Shown here one piece after another: positions 1 through 8,032 of a stretch of DNA of 64,000 bases; the stretch's first letter is position 1; each line of letters starts with the position of its first letter. The position numbers and the translations under genes were made by a program. This DNA comes from Dactylosporangium fulvum (lineage in GTDB: Bacteria; Actinomycetota; Actinomycetes; Mycobacteriales; Micromonosporaceae): the NCBI RefSeq assembly GCF_025137375.1, contig NZ_CP073720.1, positions 1,326,501 to 1,390,500 of the forward strand. The letters run 5' to 3'. The notes beneath the pieces are model-generated. The model did not search any database. It had not been told where the DNA came from and worked only from the letters and a program-made list of their open reading frames with translations.

Positions 1-68
1 GTCGAGGGCTCCGCGTTTCTACCCGATTTGCGGCAGATGCACCCAGCGCTTTTCGTCGGTTCTCGACC

Positions 69-254
69 TCACCGCGGGGTGTGGGCGGCCAGGAACATCT
101 TGGCCATCGCGCTGGCCAGGCAGGTTTCCGCGACCTGTCGCATCGCCTCCCGCCGGGGCGCCGCCGACCGGTCGTTCACCGGCCCGAAGGGCAGCAGCGA
201 TCCCGGCGTCAGCCGCAACCACGCGCCTGACGCCGGGATCCACGTGCCGAGCGG
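69..254 (-). other. Open frame continuing past the stop of the upstream proline-rich protein gene
   Basis: Directly after the TAG at 255-257, the same reading frame stays open for about 61 codons to a TGA at 69-71. The codons keep strong G/C third positions and give a plausible helix-rich tail (EAMRQVAETCLASAMAKMF). It has no ATG and only weak TTG/CTG starts of its own. It may be the original C-terminus cut off by a nonsense change or sequencing error, or a readthrough extension. The 14-bp inverted repeat at 199-240 lies inside it, which argues instead that transcription may end here. Confidence 0.4.
199..240 (-). terminator. Perfect 14-bp inverted repeat just past the stop at 255
   Basis: GATCCCGGCGTCAG (199-212) and CTGACGCCGGGATC (227-240) are perfect reverse complements around a 14-nt loop. 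The hairpin begins about 15 nt beyond the TAG of the gene at 255-908. No T-tract follows, as is common for actinobacterial terminators. It could equally be a structure inside a longer reading frame. Confidence 0.5.
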
Positions 255-908
255 CTACTCCGGCAGCTCCGCCTGGGTACGGGCGGGTCCCGGCGGGGTG
301 ATCCGCACCCGGCTGCAGCCGCCGATCTCGGTGCCGATGTCCTTGGCGGCCCGCTCCACCACCGGTGCGGTCGTGCGCAGCACCGGACGGTCGTTGCAGG
401 CGGCGCCGTGGGCACCGGCGCCGCGCCGCGCCAGGTTGAGACCGACCAGCACCCCGGCGGCAACGGCGAGCGCGACGACGATGATCCCGATCGCGATCCA
501 CCATGCGGTGGCCGAGGATCGCCGCTCGGGCGGCCGGACCGGTGGGGGCTGTACCGGTGGGGGCTCATACGGCTGCCGTTGCGTCGGGATCCGTTGCGGT
601 GGCCAGGCTGCTGCCGGCTGGTGTGGCCAGACTTCGTCCTCCGGCTCCTCCTCGTCCTCGTTGTCCTCCTCGGCGGGTGTCCAGCCGGGCGCCGGCGTGT
701 AGTCCGGCGGAGCATCGGGCGGCTGGGACGTGCCCGGTTCGGTCGGTGCTTGTGGCGCCCAGGGGGAGGGGGCGCCGGGATGAGCTGATTGCCCGGGCGA
801 TCCGGTCGGCTCAGACCGGGGGCGTGGCATCTCACGCGGGGGCGGGACGTAAATCCCGTCTTCCGTGTGGTCGTCGTCGGGACGCCGGTGATGCCGGCCC
901 TCCGTCAT
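255..908 (-). CDS. Proline-rich single-pass membrane protein of unknown function
   Basis: The 217-residue protein has a cytoplasmic-looking N-terminus of about 130 residues rich in Pro, Glu and Gln (PPPVQPPPVRPP). It includes an acidic block near residues 80-92. One strong transmembrane helix spans about 135-157. A short extracellular tail carries two cysteines (about 171 and 198) that could form a disulfide. The ATG at 908 is preceded by GAAAGGGA as ribosome binding site. The layout resembles the many actinobacterial anchored proteins with disordered proline-rich cytoplasmic arms. I recognise no catalytic motif. The frame continues openly beyond the stop, so the C-terminus may be truncated. 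Confidence 0.7.
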   Translation of the reverse strand: MTEGRHHRRPDDDHTEDGIYVPPPREMPRPRSEPTGSPGQSAHPGAPSPWAPQAPTEPGTSQPPDAPPDYTPAPGWTPAEEDNEDEEEPEDEVWPHQPAAAWPPQRIPTQRQPYEPPPVQPPPVRPPERRSSATAWWIAIGIIVVALAVAAGVLVGLNLARRGAGAHGAACNDRPVLRTTAPVVERAAKDIGTEIGGCSRVRITPPGPARTQAELPE

Positions 909-1216
909 TGCATCCCTTTCTCTCTGTGCTCAGGTCTCCCCGTGCTCGGGTTTCTGCTTGCTGCTCTTCCGCGGGCTCCCTGTGGCCACCGCTCGGTGCT
1001 CGCTACGCTCCGCGAAGCCCGGAAGGCGCACAGCGGCCAACCTAGCACTGGAAGATGTCGATGTGTGACCGCCTGGCTACGTATTGATCATGCTCTGCTG
1101 TGCAGTATCTGGCGACTGTGGCAAAACCGCCCATTTCTCCAGAACGCCTCAGCTCAGCCTGGTCCCGGCCGAACTCCAGGCACGTCCGTCCCGTTCCGGG
1201 CGATGGGGGAGAGGCG
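909..1216. other. Divergent intergenic region, no gene seen
   Basis: This 308-bp spacer separates the minus-strand proline-rich gene from the plus-strand GGDEF/EAL gene and must hold both promoters. A possible ribosome binding site (GGGGGAGAGG) sits at its right end. I see no convincing small gene or strong repeat. Confidence 0.5.
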
Positions 1217-3889
1217 ATGTCGGTGGATGCCCGGCCGTTGCGCTGGTCTGTCGCGCTCGCCGTGCTCAGTGTCGGCTGGCTCGTCGCGCAGTGGCCGCAC
1301 GTCCTGATCCACCCGGCCATCGGCTGGCTGCCCGCCCCCGCGTCCGCGATCATCTCCGCGGTCGCGTGCTTCCGGACCGCCGCGGGCGCGCACGACCCGA
1401 AGACCGGCCGGTTCTGGCGGCACCTCGGGATCACCCTGCTGGTCCTCTTCGCCGCCGTGCTGAGCAGCGCCTACGACGCCCTGGCCGGTCCCGGCGCGCC
1501 GACGCAGCGCGCCAGTTCGCTCTCGATGCTGTTGTACGTCGCCGCCGTCCTCGTCCTGCTCTGGGGACTGCTCCGGCTGCCCATCCGCCGCCGGAGCGGC
1601 CACGACCTGCTCACGTTCGGGCTGGACATCACGATCGTCATCGCCGCCGCCGGCCTCATGACGTGGTTCGTCGCCGTCCGGGCGTCGATCGAGCTCACCC
1701 GGGCGACCGGCACGCTGTGGACCCTCTTCGGGATGTTGTTGATCGTCATGGCGGCGCTGGTCGCGATCGCCAAGGTGGCCCTCGCCGGAACCGGGGGCGT
1801 CGACCGCCGCGCGCTGTGGATCCTGGGCGGCACCCTGCTCGCCGGGGCCGTCGCCGGCGGTGCCGCGCCGCTGCTGACCGGCAAGCCGTACCTGAACGAC
1901 TGCCAGTTCTCGATCCCGGTCTGCTGCGTCGGCGTCGCGTGGGCCGCGCTGACCCAGCGGCGCGCGCTGCCCCGCTCGGCGCCCGACGCCGGCAGGTCCC
2001 GGCCGTTCAGCATCCTGCCGTACGCGGCGATCGTCATAGCCGACGGCTTCGTCCTCGCCGGCATCGGCGACAACCCGGGCGACACCCGCGTCCTCGTCGG
2101 CGGCTCGGTCCTGCTCACCCTGCTCGTCGTGGCCCGCCAGCTGATCTCCTTCTACGAGAACACCCTCCTGCTGGCCCGCGTCGACGCCAGCATGTTCGAA
2201 CTGCGCCGGCACGAGCGCCGGTTCCGTTCGCTGGTCCAGAACTCCTCCGACATCTTCGCCATCACCGACGAGCGCAACATCGTGACGTACGGCAGCCCGA
2301 GCCTCCTGCGGTTCACCGGACGCTCCTCGGTCGTCGGCATGACCCTGCTCGACCTCGTGCACCCCGCCGACGCGGACGAACTGCTGCGCACGTACAACGG
2401 CCTCTCCGCGCCCGGCGCCACCGTGACCGTGCAGCTGCGCCTGCGCCATCCCGACGACACGTGGCGCTGGTTCGAGGTCGTCACCACGAACCTGCTCCAC
2501 GACACCAGCGTCCGCGGGGTCGTCATCAACGGCCGCGACATCACCGAGGCGCGGCGGTACCAGGACCAGCTGAGCCACCAGGCCTCGCACGACGCGCTGA
2601 CCGGCCTGGCGAACCGCGCCCTGTTCGCCTCCCACACCGCCCAGGCGGTCCGCGAGGCCGTGTCGTCCCTGTCCGGCGGCGACCTGGCCCTCGCGCTGGT
2701 CGACCTCGACGACTTCAAGGCCATCAACGACCGCCTCGGCCACGCGGTCGGCGACGCGTTGCTGGTCGAGGTGAGCGAGCGGTTACGGACCTGCGTCCGG
2801 CCCGGCGACGTGGTGGCGCGGCTGGGCGGGGACGAGTTCGCCGTACTGCTCCCGGACGCGACGGCGCAGGACAGCGCCCGGATCGTCGAGGCCTTCATCG
2901 ACGCCCTGTCGGCCCCGGTACGCGCGGCCGGCTACGAACTGCTGATCCAGGCGAGCATCGGCCTGGCCCGGCACACCGTCGACTGCGACGCGAGTGACCT
3001 CCTGCGCCGCGCGGACATGGCGATGTACGCGGCGAAGGAACTCGGCAAGAGCCGCTGGGTCGAGTACGGCCCGGAGTTGGACGCCCACGCGGTCGAGCAC
3101 GCGCAAATCGCCGCGGAACTGTCGCAGGCACTCGACCGTGCCGAGCTGCGGGTCGTCTACCAGCCGATCGTCGGCCTGCCGGACGGCACGATCCGCGGCG
3201 TCGAGGCCCTGGTCCGCTGGCACCACCCGACCCGGGGCCCGGTCTCACCGGCGTCCTTCGTCCCGGTCGCGGAGCGGACCGGTCTGATCGTGCCGATCGG
3301 CGCATGGGTCCTGCGGCAGGCCTGCCTGCAGGCGGCAGCCTGGTCGGCACAGCTCGGTGCCGCCGCCCCCGGCAAGATCAGCGTGAACGCTTCGGCCCGC
3401 CAGCTGCTGGAGCCGACCTTCGTCGAGACGGTGGCGTCGACGCTCGAGGAGTCAGGCCTCGACCCCGCGCGGCTGACAATCGAGATCACGGAGACCGCGG
3501 TGTTCGGTGGAGGCCGGGCGCTGGACACCGTACGGTCGCTGCACAGGCTCGGCGTGAAGATCGCGCTGGACGATTTCGGCACAGGCCACTCATCATTGGG
3601 CCTCCTGCGGTCGTGTCCGGTCGACGTGTTGAAGGTGGACAAGTCCTTCGTGGACGGCGTGACCGGCACGGTGGAGCAGGAGGCGATCGCCACCTCGATC
3701 AGCGAGATCGCCCAGGCGCTCCGGCTGGAGGCGGTGGCCGAGGGCGTGGAGACCGCGGCCCAGGCGACGAGGCTGTTGGAGCTGGGATACACGCTGGCCC
3801 AGGGCTTCCATTTCGCCCGCCCGCTGCCTCCGGACGAGATCCCGCCCCTGTGCGCTGCTCCCCAGTCCCTGGAGCCAGCTCACCTGTGA
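1217..3889 (+). CDS. Membrane PAS-GGDEF-EAL protein (c-di-GMP cyclase/phosphodiesterase)
   Basis: The 890-residue protein has a multi-helix membrane region (about residues 10-310), a PAS domain (from about 335), a GGDEF domain and an EAL domain. The GGDEF motif is intact at about 535. It is preceded five residues earlier by an RPGD I-site, so product inhibition is possible. The EAL domain starts near 640 with EALVRW. Its metal and catalytic elements are present: SVNAS, EITETA, LDDFGTG, LKVDKSF, AEGVET and QGFHF. Both activities are therefore plausible, making or breaking c-di-GMP under control of the membrane and PAS sensors. I chose ATG 1217 because GGGGGAGAGG lies just upstream; an in-frame start at 1100 has no such site. 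Confidence 0.93.
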   Translation: MSVDARPLRWSVALAVLSVGWLVAQWPHVLIHPAIGWLPAPASAIISAVACFRTAAGAHDPKTGRFWRHLGITLLVLFAAVLSSAYDALAGPGAPTQRASSLSMLLYVAAVLVLLWGLLRLPIRRRSGHDLLTFGLDITIVIAAAGLMTWFVAVRASIELTRATGTLWTLFGMLLIVMAALVAIAKVALAGTGGVDRRALWILGGTLLAGAVAGGAAPLLTGKPYLNDCQFSIPVCCVGVAWAALTQRRALPRSAPDAGRSRPFSILPYAAIVIADGFVLAGIGDNPGDTRVLVGGSVLLTLLVVARQLISFYENTLLLARVDASMFELRRHERRFRSLVQNSSDIFAITDERNIVTYGSPSLLRFTGRSSVVGMTLLDLVHPADADELLRTYNGLSAPGATVTVQLRLRHPDDTWRWFEVVTTNLLHDTSVRGVVINGRDITEARRYQDQLSHQASHDALTGLANRALFASHTAQAVREAVSSLSGGDLALALVDLDDFKAINDRLGHAVGDALLVEVSERLRTCVRPGDVVARLGGDEFAVLLPDATAQDSARIVEAFIDALSAPVRAAGYELLIQASIGLARHTVDCDASDLLRRADMAMYAAKELGKSRWVEYGPELDAHAVEHAQIAAELSQALDRAELRVVYQPIVGLPDGTIRGVEALVRWHHPTRGPVSPASFVPVAERTGLIVPIGAWVLRQACLQAAAWSAQLGAAAPGKISVNASARQLLEPTFVETVASTLEESGLDPARLTIEITETAVFGGGRALDTVRSLHRLGVKIALDDFGTGHSSLGLLRSCPVDVLKVDKSFVDGVTGTVEQEAIATSISEIAQALRLEAVAEGVETAAQATRLLELGYTLAQGFHFARPLPPDEIPPLCAAPQSLEPAHL

Positions 3890-3955
3890 CAGTTCAGCAA
3901 GACGTTGGAGTATTTCGGCCCCTCTGACGGCCACAACTCTCCAAGACCAAAACCC

Positions 3956-4260
3956 GCCTCGGTCGGCTCGGCCGCCTCGGTCGGCTCGGCCGCCTCGGTC
4001 GGCTCGGCCGCCTCGGTCGGCTCGGCCGCCTCGGTCGGCTCGGCCGCCTCGGTCACCGCCTCGGTCACCGCCTCGGTCGGCGGCTTGGTCGGCTCGGCTC
4101 GATGAGCGCCTCGGCCGGCTCAAGTCTGCGGTTTGGTCTGCGCTCGGCCGGTTTGGTCTGAGGCTTGGCCTGTGGCTCGGTTGGCTTGGTCGGCTCGGCC
4201 AGCTTGGTCTGCGGCTTGGTCGGCTTGGTCGGCTCGGCCAGCGCCTCGGCTGGCTCCCGG
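3956..4260. repeat. 18-bp tandem repeat array decaying into 9-12-bp units
   Basis: Five perfect copies of GCCTCGGTCGGCTCGGCC run from 3956 to 4045. Two 12-bp units (GCCTCGGTCACC) and many degenerate CTTGGTCGGCTCGGC-type words follow to about 4260. In one plus frame this would read (ASVGSA)n. Short open frames exist on both strands, but none has a convincing start or domain, so I treat it as a non-coding minisatellite downstream of the GGDEF/EAL gene. Confidence 0.8.
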
Positions 4261-4301
4261 TTGGCGCTTGTTTTCGGCTGGCGGCTGGCTCTCGGCCTGA
4301 A

Positions 4302-4323
4302 GATCGCGAACTAACCGCGATCA
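4302..4323. repeat. Small inverted repeat GATCGCG...CGCGATC
   Basis: GATCGCG and CGCGATC flank a 7-nt loop. The word GATCGCGAAC recurs in the larger palindrome at 4442. It is the first of three consecutive palindromes in this gene-free tract. Confidence 0.5.
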
Positions 4324-4336
4324 TTGGCCAAGCAAC

Positions 4337-4388
4337 TTGACCTTGGTCGATTTCCGTGCCCCTGGCCACGGATTTTCACCAAGGTCAA
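4337..4388. repeat. Palindromic element, copy 1 of 2
   Basis: TTGACCTTGGT (4337-4347) pairs with ACCAAGGTCAA (4378-4388). Inner arms TTTCCGTG and CACGGA add further pairing. A clearly related palindrome lies at 51698-51748, with the same outer arms and the same TTTCCGT inner arm. Both copies are intergenic. Confidence 0.7.
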
Positions 4389-4441
4389 CGTTGTCGACTA
4401 CGGCCGAGCCCCGACACTCCGCCTTTTGAGCGCTGGGCGTC

Positions 4442-4506
4442 CATGATCGCGAACCTTTCGCAATCAGTTGTGGTGCCGCTGGCGGCACAAAGTCTTCGCG
4501 ATCATG
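4442..4506. repeat. 65-bp nested inverted repeat
   Basis: Outer arms CATGATCGCGAA (4442-4453) and TTCGCGATCATG (4495-4506) are perfect 12-mers. An inner pair GTGCCGC and GCGGCAC lies around a 2-nt centre near 4480. No gene is adjacent that it would obviously terminate. Confidence 0.6.
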
Positions 4507-4851
4507 AGGAAGCGGCACGGACGGATGCGGAGACGATCGATGTGTCGGCCTCGGCTTCCCGTGTGCACACTGATGCGTTCTGAACCTCGGCACCAAATCC
4601 GCACGCGACGACCGTCCAGCCCGACCTTTCCGGCGTGGCATGGCCGAGCCTGGCGGAGCGCGACGGTGCCGGCGTGAGCGCGGGGGTGCCGGCGTTACGC
4701 AGGAGCGAGGCGGGTCGTGAGGGCGGCGGCGCCTGCGCCGGACAGCTGGGGGAGTGCGGCCAGGCGGCCGGCCGAGACCAGGGCGAGCGCGGCGATCGGG
4801 CCCCGGATCTCCGGGCCCGCTGCGACCGTCCACGGCACGTCGGTGGCGGTC

Positions 4852-5250
4852 GAGCGTGGCGGAGTCGAGCGTGGTCGAACTGGCGGAGTTGGGCGTGGCG
4901 AAGCCTGGCGCAGTTGAGCCTGGCCGAGCCTGGCCGGGCCGAGCCTGGCCGGGCCGAGCCTGGCCGGGCCGAGCCTGGCCGGGCCGAGCCTGGCCGGGCC
5001 GAGCCTGGCCGGGCCGAGCCTGGCCGGGCCGAGCCTGGCCGGGCCGAGCCTGGCCGGGCCGAGCGTGGCGGAGTCTGGCGTGGTCGAGCTGGCGGAGTTG
5101 GGCGGATTGAGCCTGGCCGGTTGAGCCTGGCTGGGTTGAGCCTGGTCGGGTTGAGCCTGGTCGGGTTGAGCCTGGTCGGGTTGAGCATGGCCGGGTTGAG
5201 CATGGCCGGGTTGAGCATGGCCGGGTTGAGCGTGGTCGAGTTGGGCGTGG
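4852..5250. repeat. 15-bp minisatellite with pentapeptide periodicity
   Basis: Nine perfect copies of GAGCCTGGCCGGGCC fill 4926-5060, flanked on both sides by diverged 15-bp units (for example GTTGAGCCTGGTCGG near 5120-5190). On the minus strand the right part reads (AMLNP/TRLNP)n and the perfect core reads (ARLGP)n, both of A-x-L-x-x form. These two readings lie in different frames, so no single frame gives a continuous pentapeptide protein. Whether this is a decayed pentapeptide-repeat gene or a chance minisatellite cannot be decided from sequence alone. Confidence 0.75.
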
Positions 5251-5515
5251 TTGACGCTGCAACTCTGGCCGTCGCCGCAGGGGCAGCCGAGGGTCCGGAC
5301 GTCGTCGCGCGCCCTGTTCGACACGGCGAGCCACGCGGACAAGCCCGCAGCCATGACCGCATTCCGTGCAGGCGGCCGAACGCGGCACTGCCCGTTGTTG
5401 TGAGCGCGGTGCGGGCCGGCCCGCTGAGCCGGTTTGAGGGCGGGTGCGAGAGGTGCGCGGGAGCGGGCAAGGCTGCCGGGGGAGGCGCGCCTTGCCCGCT
5501 CCCGCGAGGGGGGAG

Positions 5516-6157
5516 TTAAGCCGTCGCGCCCCACATGGCGGAGAAGGCGGCCGCTTCGCCGGCCAGCCAGCGTTCGACTTCCTTCGGCTTGACGGTCGGG
5601 TCGGGTCGGAGCACGTCGCCGCGGCGGATGTCGACCAGGACCGGGGTGGCGTTGGGCAGGACCAGGTCCATGTGGCGGGTCATCAGGTGCAGCGTGGCGA
5701 CCGCGGCCTCGTCCTGGGGCGGGTCCTCGTCGAAGTGCAGGCGGACCGCCTCGCCGCGGCCGTCGGCATATCGCAGGCCGAAGTGCGGGTTGATCTTGAC
5801 CGGAAGCGAGCCGACCATGCCGAGCGTGTCGCGGGTCGGGGTGACCTCGACCGGGGTGTCCAGCGACTCCAGGTATTTCAGCGCGCCGGGCACCACCGAC
5901 TCGTAGAGCGGCTTCCAGCGGGCGTTGACCTGCTCGACGACGGCGTTGAGATAGGTGCCGCCGGTGCGGAACTGGATGTCGGCCTTGAGGGCCTTGACCA
6001 GCTGCCCGTGCGGGTTGAATCCGGAGCCCGACTCACGCTGCCGGCGCAGCCCGCCGACGAAGCTGGCCTTGCGCGGGCCGGTGCGCCCCACGTAGCGGGT
6101 GAAGCTCAGCAGCGTCGCATAGGGGACGGATCCGGGCGGGGTGGTGGGGACGGTCAC
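5516..6157 (-). CDS. Conserved-looking protein of unknown function
   Basis: This 213-residue soluble protein has no signal peptide or membrane helix. It is rich in charged and aromatic residues and contains a stretch of alternating hydrophobics near residues 145-180 (HLMTRHMDLVLPNATPVLVDI). The GTG at 6157 follows GGGAGGAG at good distance. It is transcribed divergently from the flavin-dependent oxidoreductase gene at 6258, with about 100 bp between. I recognise no family. Confidence 0.75.
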   Translation of the reverse strand: MTVPTTPPGSVPYATLLSFTRYVGRTGPRKASFVGGLRRQRESGSGFNPHGQLVKALKADIQFRTGGTYLNAVVEQVNARWKPLYESVVPGALKYLESLDTPVEVTPTRDTLGMVGSLPVKINPHFGLRYADGRGEAVRLHFDEDPPQDEAAVATLHLMTRHMDLVLPNATPVLVDIRRGDVLRPDPTVKPKEVERWLAGEAAAFSAMWGATA

Positions 6158-6223
6158 GGGCGCTCTCCTCCCAGGTCAAGAGCAACTTTCGTACACACAT
6201 TCTAATAGATTTTGGCCGTGATT

Positions 6224-6244
6224 CCCACCTACCAAGAAGGTGGG
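6224..6244. promoter_or_regulatory. Inverted repeat in the leader of the oxidoreductase gene
   Basis: CCCACCT (6224-6230) and AGGTGGG (6238-6244) flank a 7-nt centre, 14 nt before the ATG at 6258. A TCTAAT-like -10 lies at about 6200. The repeat could be an operator or a leader hairpin occluding initiation. Confidence 0.4.
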
Positions 6245-6257
6245 TAAAGTGGGATTC

Positions 6258-7319
6258 ATGACTGCGTACCACTGGTTTCTGCCCACCACCGGAGACGGCG
6301 ACCAGGTCGGCTCGGCCACGGTCACGGCCGGAGCAGCCGCCCACGCCCGGCAGCCCACCGTCGCCTACCTCTCGGAGGTCGCGCGTGCCGCGGAGCGAGC
6401 AGGATTCGGGTCGGCCCTGACGCCGGTCGGTGCCGGCTGTCTGGACCCCCTGGTCATGTGTACCGCGATCGCGCAGCACACGACCACGTTGAAGCTGCTC
6501 GTCGCGTTCCGCACCGGGTTCACGCTGCCGACGCTGCTCGCCCAGCAGGCCGAGGCGTTCCAGTGGATCTCCGGCGGCCGTCTGGCCCTCAACGTGGTCA
6601 CGGGCGGCGATCCGGTGGAGCAGCGGGCGTATGGCGACTTCGTCGACCACGGCGGGCGCTACGCCCGCACCGAGGAGTATCTGCAGATTCTGCGAGAGGC
6701 GTGGACGGGCGAGCCCTTCGACTTCAAGGGCGACTACTACCACGTCGAGTGCGGCGGGCTGGCCAGGCCGCTCGACGACGTGCCGCCCATCTACTTCGGC
6801 GGGGCGTCACCGGCCGCCGAGGACGTCGCCGCCCGGCACGCCGACGTCTATCTCATGTGGGGCGAGCCGCCCGCCGCCGTCAAGGAGCGGATCGAGCGGG
6901 TCAAGGCCAAGGCGGCCCGTCCGCTCAGGTTCGGCCTTCGCGTCCACGTCATCGTCCGCGACGACGCCGACCAGGCCTGGGCGGAGGCCGACCGCCTGCT
7001 CAAGGGCATGGACCCCGACCGGATCGCCGCCGCGCAGGCCCGCTTCAAGCGGATGGACTCGGTCGGCCAGGCGCGCATGACCGCGCTGAACCGGGGGCGC
7101 GACCTCGTCATCGGCCCCAACCTCTGGGCCGGCATCGGGCTGGTCCGCGAGGGTGCCGGCACGGCGCTCGTGGGGGACCCGGCCGAGATCCGTGCGCGGC
7201 TCGACGAGTACAGGGCCGTCGGCGTCGACGAGTTCATCCTGTCCGGCTGGCCCCATCTCGAGGAGGCGGAGCGGGTCGGTCAGGTGGTCACAGCAAGTCC
7301 TGCACCGGTCCCAGCATGA
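6258..7319 (+). CDS. LLM-class flavin-dependent monooxygenase (alkanesulfonate monooxygenase-like)
   Basis: The 353-residue protein has the bacterial luciferase-like barrel of the SsuD subgroup. Visible features are an N-terminal strand ending in WFLPTTGD, the stretch QQAEAFQWISGGRLALNVVTGG, and the R-Y-A-R-T-E-EY segment near residue 135. Members use reduced FMN and oxygen to cleave alkanesulfonates or related compounds; the substrate here is unknown. No ssuABC transporter or flavin reductase is next to it. I chose ATG 6258 over the in-frame GTG at 6240, because the latter falls within the inverted repeat at 6224-6244. Its 3' end overlaps the convergent protease gene by 32 bp. Confidence 0.9.
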   Translation: MTAYHWFLPTTGDGDQVGSATVTAGAAAHARQPTVAYLSEVARAAERAGFGSALTPVGAGCLDPLVMCTAIAQHTTTLKLLVAFRTGFTLPTLLAQQAEAFQWISGGRLALNVVTGGDPVEQRAYGDFVDHGGRYARTEEYLQILREAWTGEPFDFKGDYYHVECGGLARPLDDVPPIYFGGASPAAEDVAARHADVYLMWGEPPAAVKERIERVKAKAARPLRFGLRVHVIVRDDADQAWAEADRLLKGMDPDRIAAAQARFKRMDSVGQARMTALNRGRDLVIGPNLWAGIGLVREGAGTALVGDPAEIRARLDEYRAVGVDEFILSGWPHLEEAERVGQVVTASPAPVPA

Positions 7320-8001
7320 GCCGCACGCCGAAGGCCAGCGATCCGAGGCAGACCAGCACGAAGAACGCCACGTAGACGATGGCCGGGACGCGGGTCAGCC
7401 GGGCGATCTGGTCCGCGTCCGAGTTCGGGGCCTGGCGGCGGAAGCGGGACTGCTGCAGCTCGAACACGGCCCGCACGCCGCCGAGCAGCATGAACCACGC
7501 GAAGGCGTAGGCGAACGCGCCCTGGATCTCCGCCGAGGCGAACCACGAGACGGCGAAGACGATCGCGCCCGCCGCGACGATCGAGATCACGCCGTAGACG
7601 TTTCGGATCATGATCAGCATCAGCACCAGAAGTACCAACAAGATCCAAAGCAGGATCGTGAGCCTTCCGGCGCCCAGGATCGCGGCCGCGGCGAGTCCCA
7701 GCAGGGACGGTGTGATGTAGCCGGCCAGGCCGGTGATCACCATGCCCGGGCCGGTCGGACGGCCGCGGGACAGGGTCAGCCCGGACGTGTCCGAATGCAG
7801 CCGGATGCCGGACAGCCGGCGGCCGCTCAGCACTGCGGCGAGGGCGTGGCCCCCCTCGTGTGCGATGGTCACGAAGTTGCGCATGACCTTCCAGACCGGC
7901 CGGAAGAGCACCGCGAGCAGTGCGAGCACCGCCGTCGCGATGACCACCTCGCGGCTGGGGGACGGTTGGCGGCTGAATGCGTCGTTCAACACGTCGAACA
8001 C
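7288..8001 (-). CDS. M50-like membrane metallopeptidase
   Basis: The protein of about 237 residues carries HEGGH at residues 48-52, the zinc-binding HExxH motif of M50-type proteases, next to a hydrophobic helix. Further helices lie at about 18-35, 85-105, 110-135, 140-160 and near the C-terminus. Such proteins act inside or at the membrane; some cleave membrane-bound regulators, but the substrate here is unknown. The start is uncertain: GTG 8001 or GTG 7992 both fit. The gene is divergent from the acetyltransferase gene at 8032, with a perfect inverted repeat spanning both starts. Confidence 0.85.
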   Translation of the reverse strand: MFDVLNDAFSRQPSPSREVVIATAVLALLAVLFRPVWKVMRNFVTIAHEGGHALAAVLSGRRLSGIRLHSDTSGLTLSRGRPTGPGMVITGLAGYITPSLLGLAAAAILGAGRLTILLWILLVLLVLMLIMIRNVYGVISIVAAGAIVFAVSWFASAEIQGAFAYAFAWFMLLGGVRAVFELQQSRFRRQAPNSDADQIARLTRVPAIVYVAFFVLVCLGSLAFGVRLMLGPVQDLL

Positions 8002-8032
8002 GAATGCAGAGCCTGCCACCTGACGTGTTGAA
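7985..8032. promoter_or_regulatory. 11-bp inverted repeat between divergent protease and acetyltransferase genes
   Basis: TTCAACACGTC (7985-7995) and GACGTGTTGAA (8022-8032) are perfect reverse complements with a 26-nt spacer. The left arm overlaps the start of the protease gene and the right arm ends at the ATG of the acetyltransferase gene. The position suits an operator shared by both genes. Confidence 0.45.

Larger units (their letters stand above)
3890..5515. other. Gene-free repeat and palindrome tract
   Basis: About 1.6 kb separates the GGDEF/EAL gene from the next gene. It contains the 18-bp array, three palindromes and the 15-bp array listed separately. Long open frames exist here on both strands but only because the repeats have periods divisible by three. 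None has a recognisable domain or ribosome binding site. Confidence 0.6.

Noticed and set aside
4321..5534. Several 270-350-codon minus- and plus-strand frames across the 15-bp array
   Set aside because: A 15-bp period keeps all frames open by construction; starts and ends fall in low-quality sequence without ribosome sites.
6240..6257. GTG 6240 as start of the flavin-dependent oxidoreductase
   Set aside because: It falls inside the inverted repeat 6224-6244 and would add six residues not expected at the N-terminus of the family.
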